Positions 62,998 to 64,000 of a stretch of DNA of 64,000 nucleotides are shown piece by piece. The notes below the pieces were generated by a model, which saw nothing but the letters and a program-made list of their open reading frames with translations, ran no database searches and was not told the origin of the DNA. Positions within the stretch are counted from its first letter, which is position 1. Each line of letters begins with the position of its first letter. Origin of the DNA: Paenibacillus polymyxa (GTDB lineage: Bacteria > Bacillota > Bacilli > Paenibacillales > Paenibacillaceae); contig NZ_CP049783.1 in NCBI RefSeq assembly GCF_015710975.1, positions 1,981,501 through 2,045,500 on the forward strand, given 5' to 3'. A program made the translations under genes and the position numbers.

Positions 62998-63807
62998 ATG
63001 AAGAAATCTGCTTGGGTAGCAGCGATTGGGCTATCTCTTGTGTTAATAACGGGTGCCTTGAGTGGTTGTTCCTCGAAGGAAGCGGCATCAGGGGATAAGG
63101 TACTCTATGTGGGGACACAAAATGACTACCCGCCGTTTGCCTTTACGAATGATAAAAATGAGCTGACCGGATACGATGTGGAAGTAGTCAAGGAGATCGA
63201 TAAGAAGCTGGACGGCTATAAGATTGAATTTGTACCTTCGGGCTGGGATGCGATATTCCTTGCGCTGGATGCGAATAAAGTGCAGATCATCGCAGATGAA
63301 GTTGCCAAAAACCCTGAGCGTGAGAAGAAGTATTTGTTCTCGGATGAGTCCTATTTCTCGGCTCAGTCGGTTATTATTGTGAAAAAGGGTAGAACGGATA
63401 TCCATTCTCTCAAGGATTTGGAGGGCAAGAAGGTAGCCGCCTCGGTAGGCGATTCCTATACGCAGTTGCTGGAGCAGTATAATGCGAAGAACGGGAACAA
63501 AATTATTTTAAAATATAATGATACAGGCACTTCGTCCGACAACCTTCAAGATGTGCAAAATGGCCGAGTGGACGCTTATGTGAATGATCCAGTGATGGCG
63601 GCAGCAACGATCAAGAAGGAAGGCTTACAGGTGGAAGCTGTGGGCGAGCCTGTGCAAAGCGATAACATCAATCTAGTGTTCAAGAAGGATAAGCAGGGTG
63701 AAGAACTGAAAGCTAAAATCGACCCGATTATTAAAGAGCTTAAAGCGGACGGAACACTGAAAAAATTGTCTGAACAGTGGACAGGTGGAGAATTTATTCC
63801 TCAGTAA
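62998..63807 (+). CDS. Amino-acid ABC transporter solute-binding lipoprotein (cystine-like)
   Basis: About 269 residues from ATG 62998 (AAAAGGGG upstream). A signal peptide ends in lipobox LSGC (Cys about residue 24). The family 3 pattern is clear: LYVGTQNDYPPFAFTNDKNELTGYDVEVVKEI near residue 36, and VAASVGDSYTQLLEQY near residue 145. It is closest to cystine or polar-amino-acid binders of the TcyA/TcyJ type. A -10 TATAAT lies about 40 nt upstream. The permease gene follows 30 nt later. Confidence 0.85.
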   Translation: MKKSAWVAAIGLSLVLITGALSGCSSKEAASGDKVLYVGTQNDYPPFAFTNDKNELTGYDVEVVKEIDKKLDGYKIEFVPSGWDAIFLALDANKVQIIADEVAKNPEREKKYLFSDESYFSAQSVIIVKKGRTDIHSLKDLEGKKVAASVGDSYTQLLEQYNAKNGNKIILKYNDTGTSSDNLQDVQNGRVDAYVNDPVMAAATIKKEGLQVEAVGEPVQSDNINLVFKKDKQGEELKAKIDPIIKELKADGTLKKLSEQWTGGEFIPQ

Positions 63808-63837
63808 TCACAATGTAAAGAATAGAGTGGGGTTCCT

Positions 63838-64000
63838 ATGGAAAAGCTGTTTGATTTAGATTATATGCTGAAAAGCCTTCCCCAGATCGTGGAGTATCTC
63901 CCCGTTACATTATGGATTGCGTTTGTCTCCATGCTGCTGGGTGCGATCATCGGGTTAGCTACGGCCTTAATCCGGATATACAAGGTGCCTGTCTTGGCAC
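63838..64000 (+). CDS. Amino-acid ABC transporter permease, cut by the window edge
   Basis: The first 54 codons are present (MEKLFDLDYMLKSLPQIVEYLP, then a hydrophobic helix and GLATALIRIYKVPVL). This is the usual start of a His/Glu/Gln/cystine-type permease, which would work with the preceding binding protein. The ATG is preceded by AGAGTGGGG. The rest lies outside the window. Confidence 0.85.
   Translation, partial: MEKLFDLDYMLKSLPQIVEYLPVTLWIAFVSMLLGAIIGLATALIRIYKVPVLA

Noticed and set aside
1..64000. CRISPR arrays, tRNA or rRNA genes, insertion sequences or prophage genes.
   Set aside because: No regular direct repeats with spacers, no transposase or phage motifs, and no tRNA-like stretches were seen.

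Overview
The window comes from the chromosome of a low-to-mid GC Firmicute, most probably a Paenibacillus of the P. polymyxa type. I infer this from strong AGGAGG-type ribosome binding sites, many GTG and TTG starts, dense intrinsic terminators, a YheC/YheD coat-type ATP-grasp protein, a Bce-type antibiotic-response module, a guanine-riboswitch xpt-pbuX operon, and RlmN and PyrK sequences that read like those of Paenibacillus. I see no tRNA, rRNA, CRISPR array, prophage or intact insertion sequence.

Positions 1-12 kb hold single genes on both strands: a CdsA-like membrane enzyme, a papain-fold (YiiX-like) protein, a lipid kinase, a quinone reductase with a YodB-type operator, a PhnA-like zinc-ribbon protein, an AIM24 protein, a luciferase-like monooxygenase, a cysteine desulfurase-like protein followed in frame by a DUF1036-like ORF, a DsrE-like protein, a radical SAM protein and an aldo/keto reductase. 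Positions 11.5-16.7 kb are a four-gene Bce-type module (response regulator, histidine kinase, ABC ATPase, FtsX permease) with a recognisable BceR-like site in front of the transporter genes. Positions 16.8-35 kb carry a frameshifted HD nucleotidase, a decayed pseudogene, a second aldo/keto reductase behind a MerR-type 19-bp-spacer promoter, an FAD/Rieske oxidoreductase, an acetate transporter, several regulators (WYL, Crp, TetR, LysR, AraC), two short-chain dehydrogenases, rlmN and pyrK-pyrD.

Positions 35-41 kb hold a CitA/DcuS-type two-component system facing a D-lactate dehydrogenase and an AEC carrier, probably one organic-acid module, then a homocysteine methyltransferase. Positions 41.4-48.7 kb hold a large DUF2157/GDYXXLXY membrane protein, an AraC regulator and the rhaB-rhaA-rhaD rhamnose operon, whose promoter is embedded in an 11-bp inverted repeat. 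Positions 48.9-51.2 kb are the guanine riboswitch and xpt-pbuX. The next 1.4 kb has no large gene but contains a gene remnant, an unlisted 43-residue hydrophobic/basic peptide gene resembling a type I toxin, and a cobalamin riboswitch.

Positions 52.5-62.9 kb are the most interesting part: two complete NikABCDE-type ABC importers in tandem. The first lies behind the cobalamin riboswitch, which suggests cobalt or nickel uptake. The second lies behind a consensus promoter overlapped by two interleaved perfect Fur 7-1-7 boxes, which suggests uptake of iron or a metallophore complex. The window ends in an amino-acid (possibly cystine) ABC transporter cut by the right edge.
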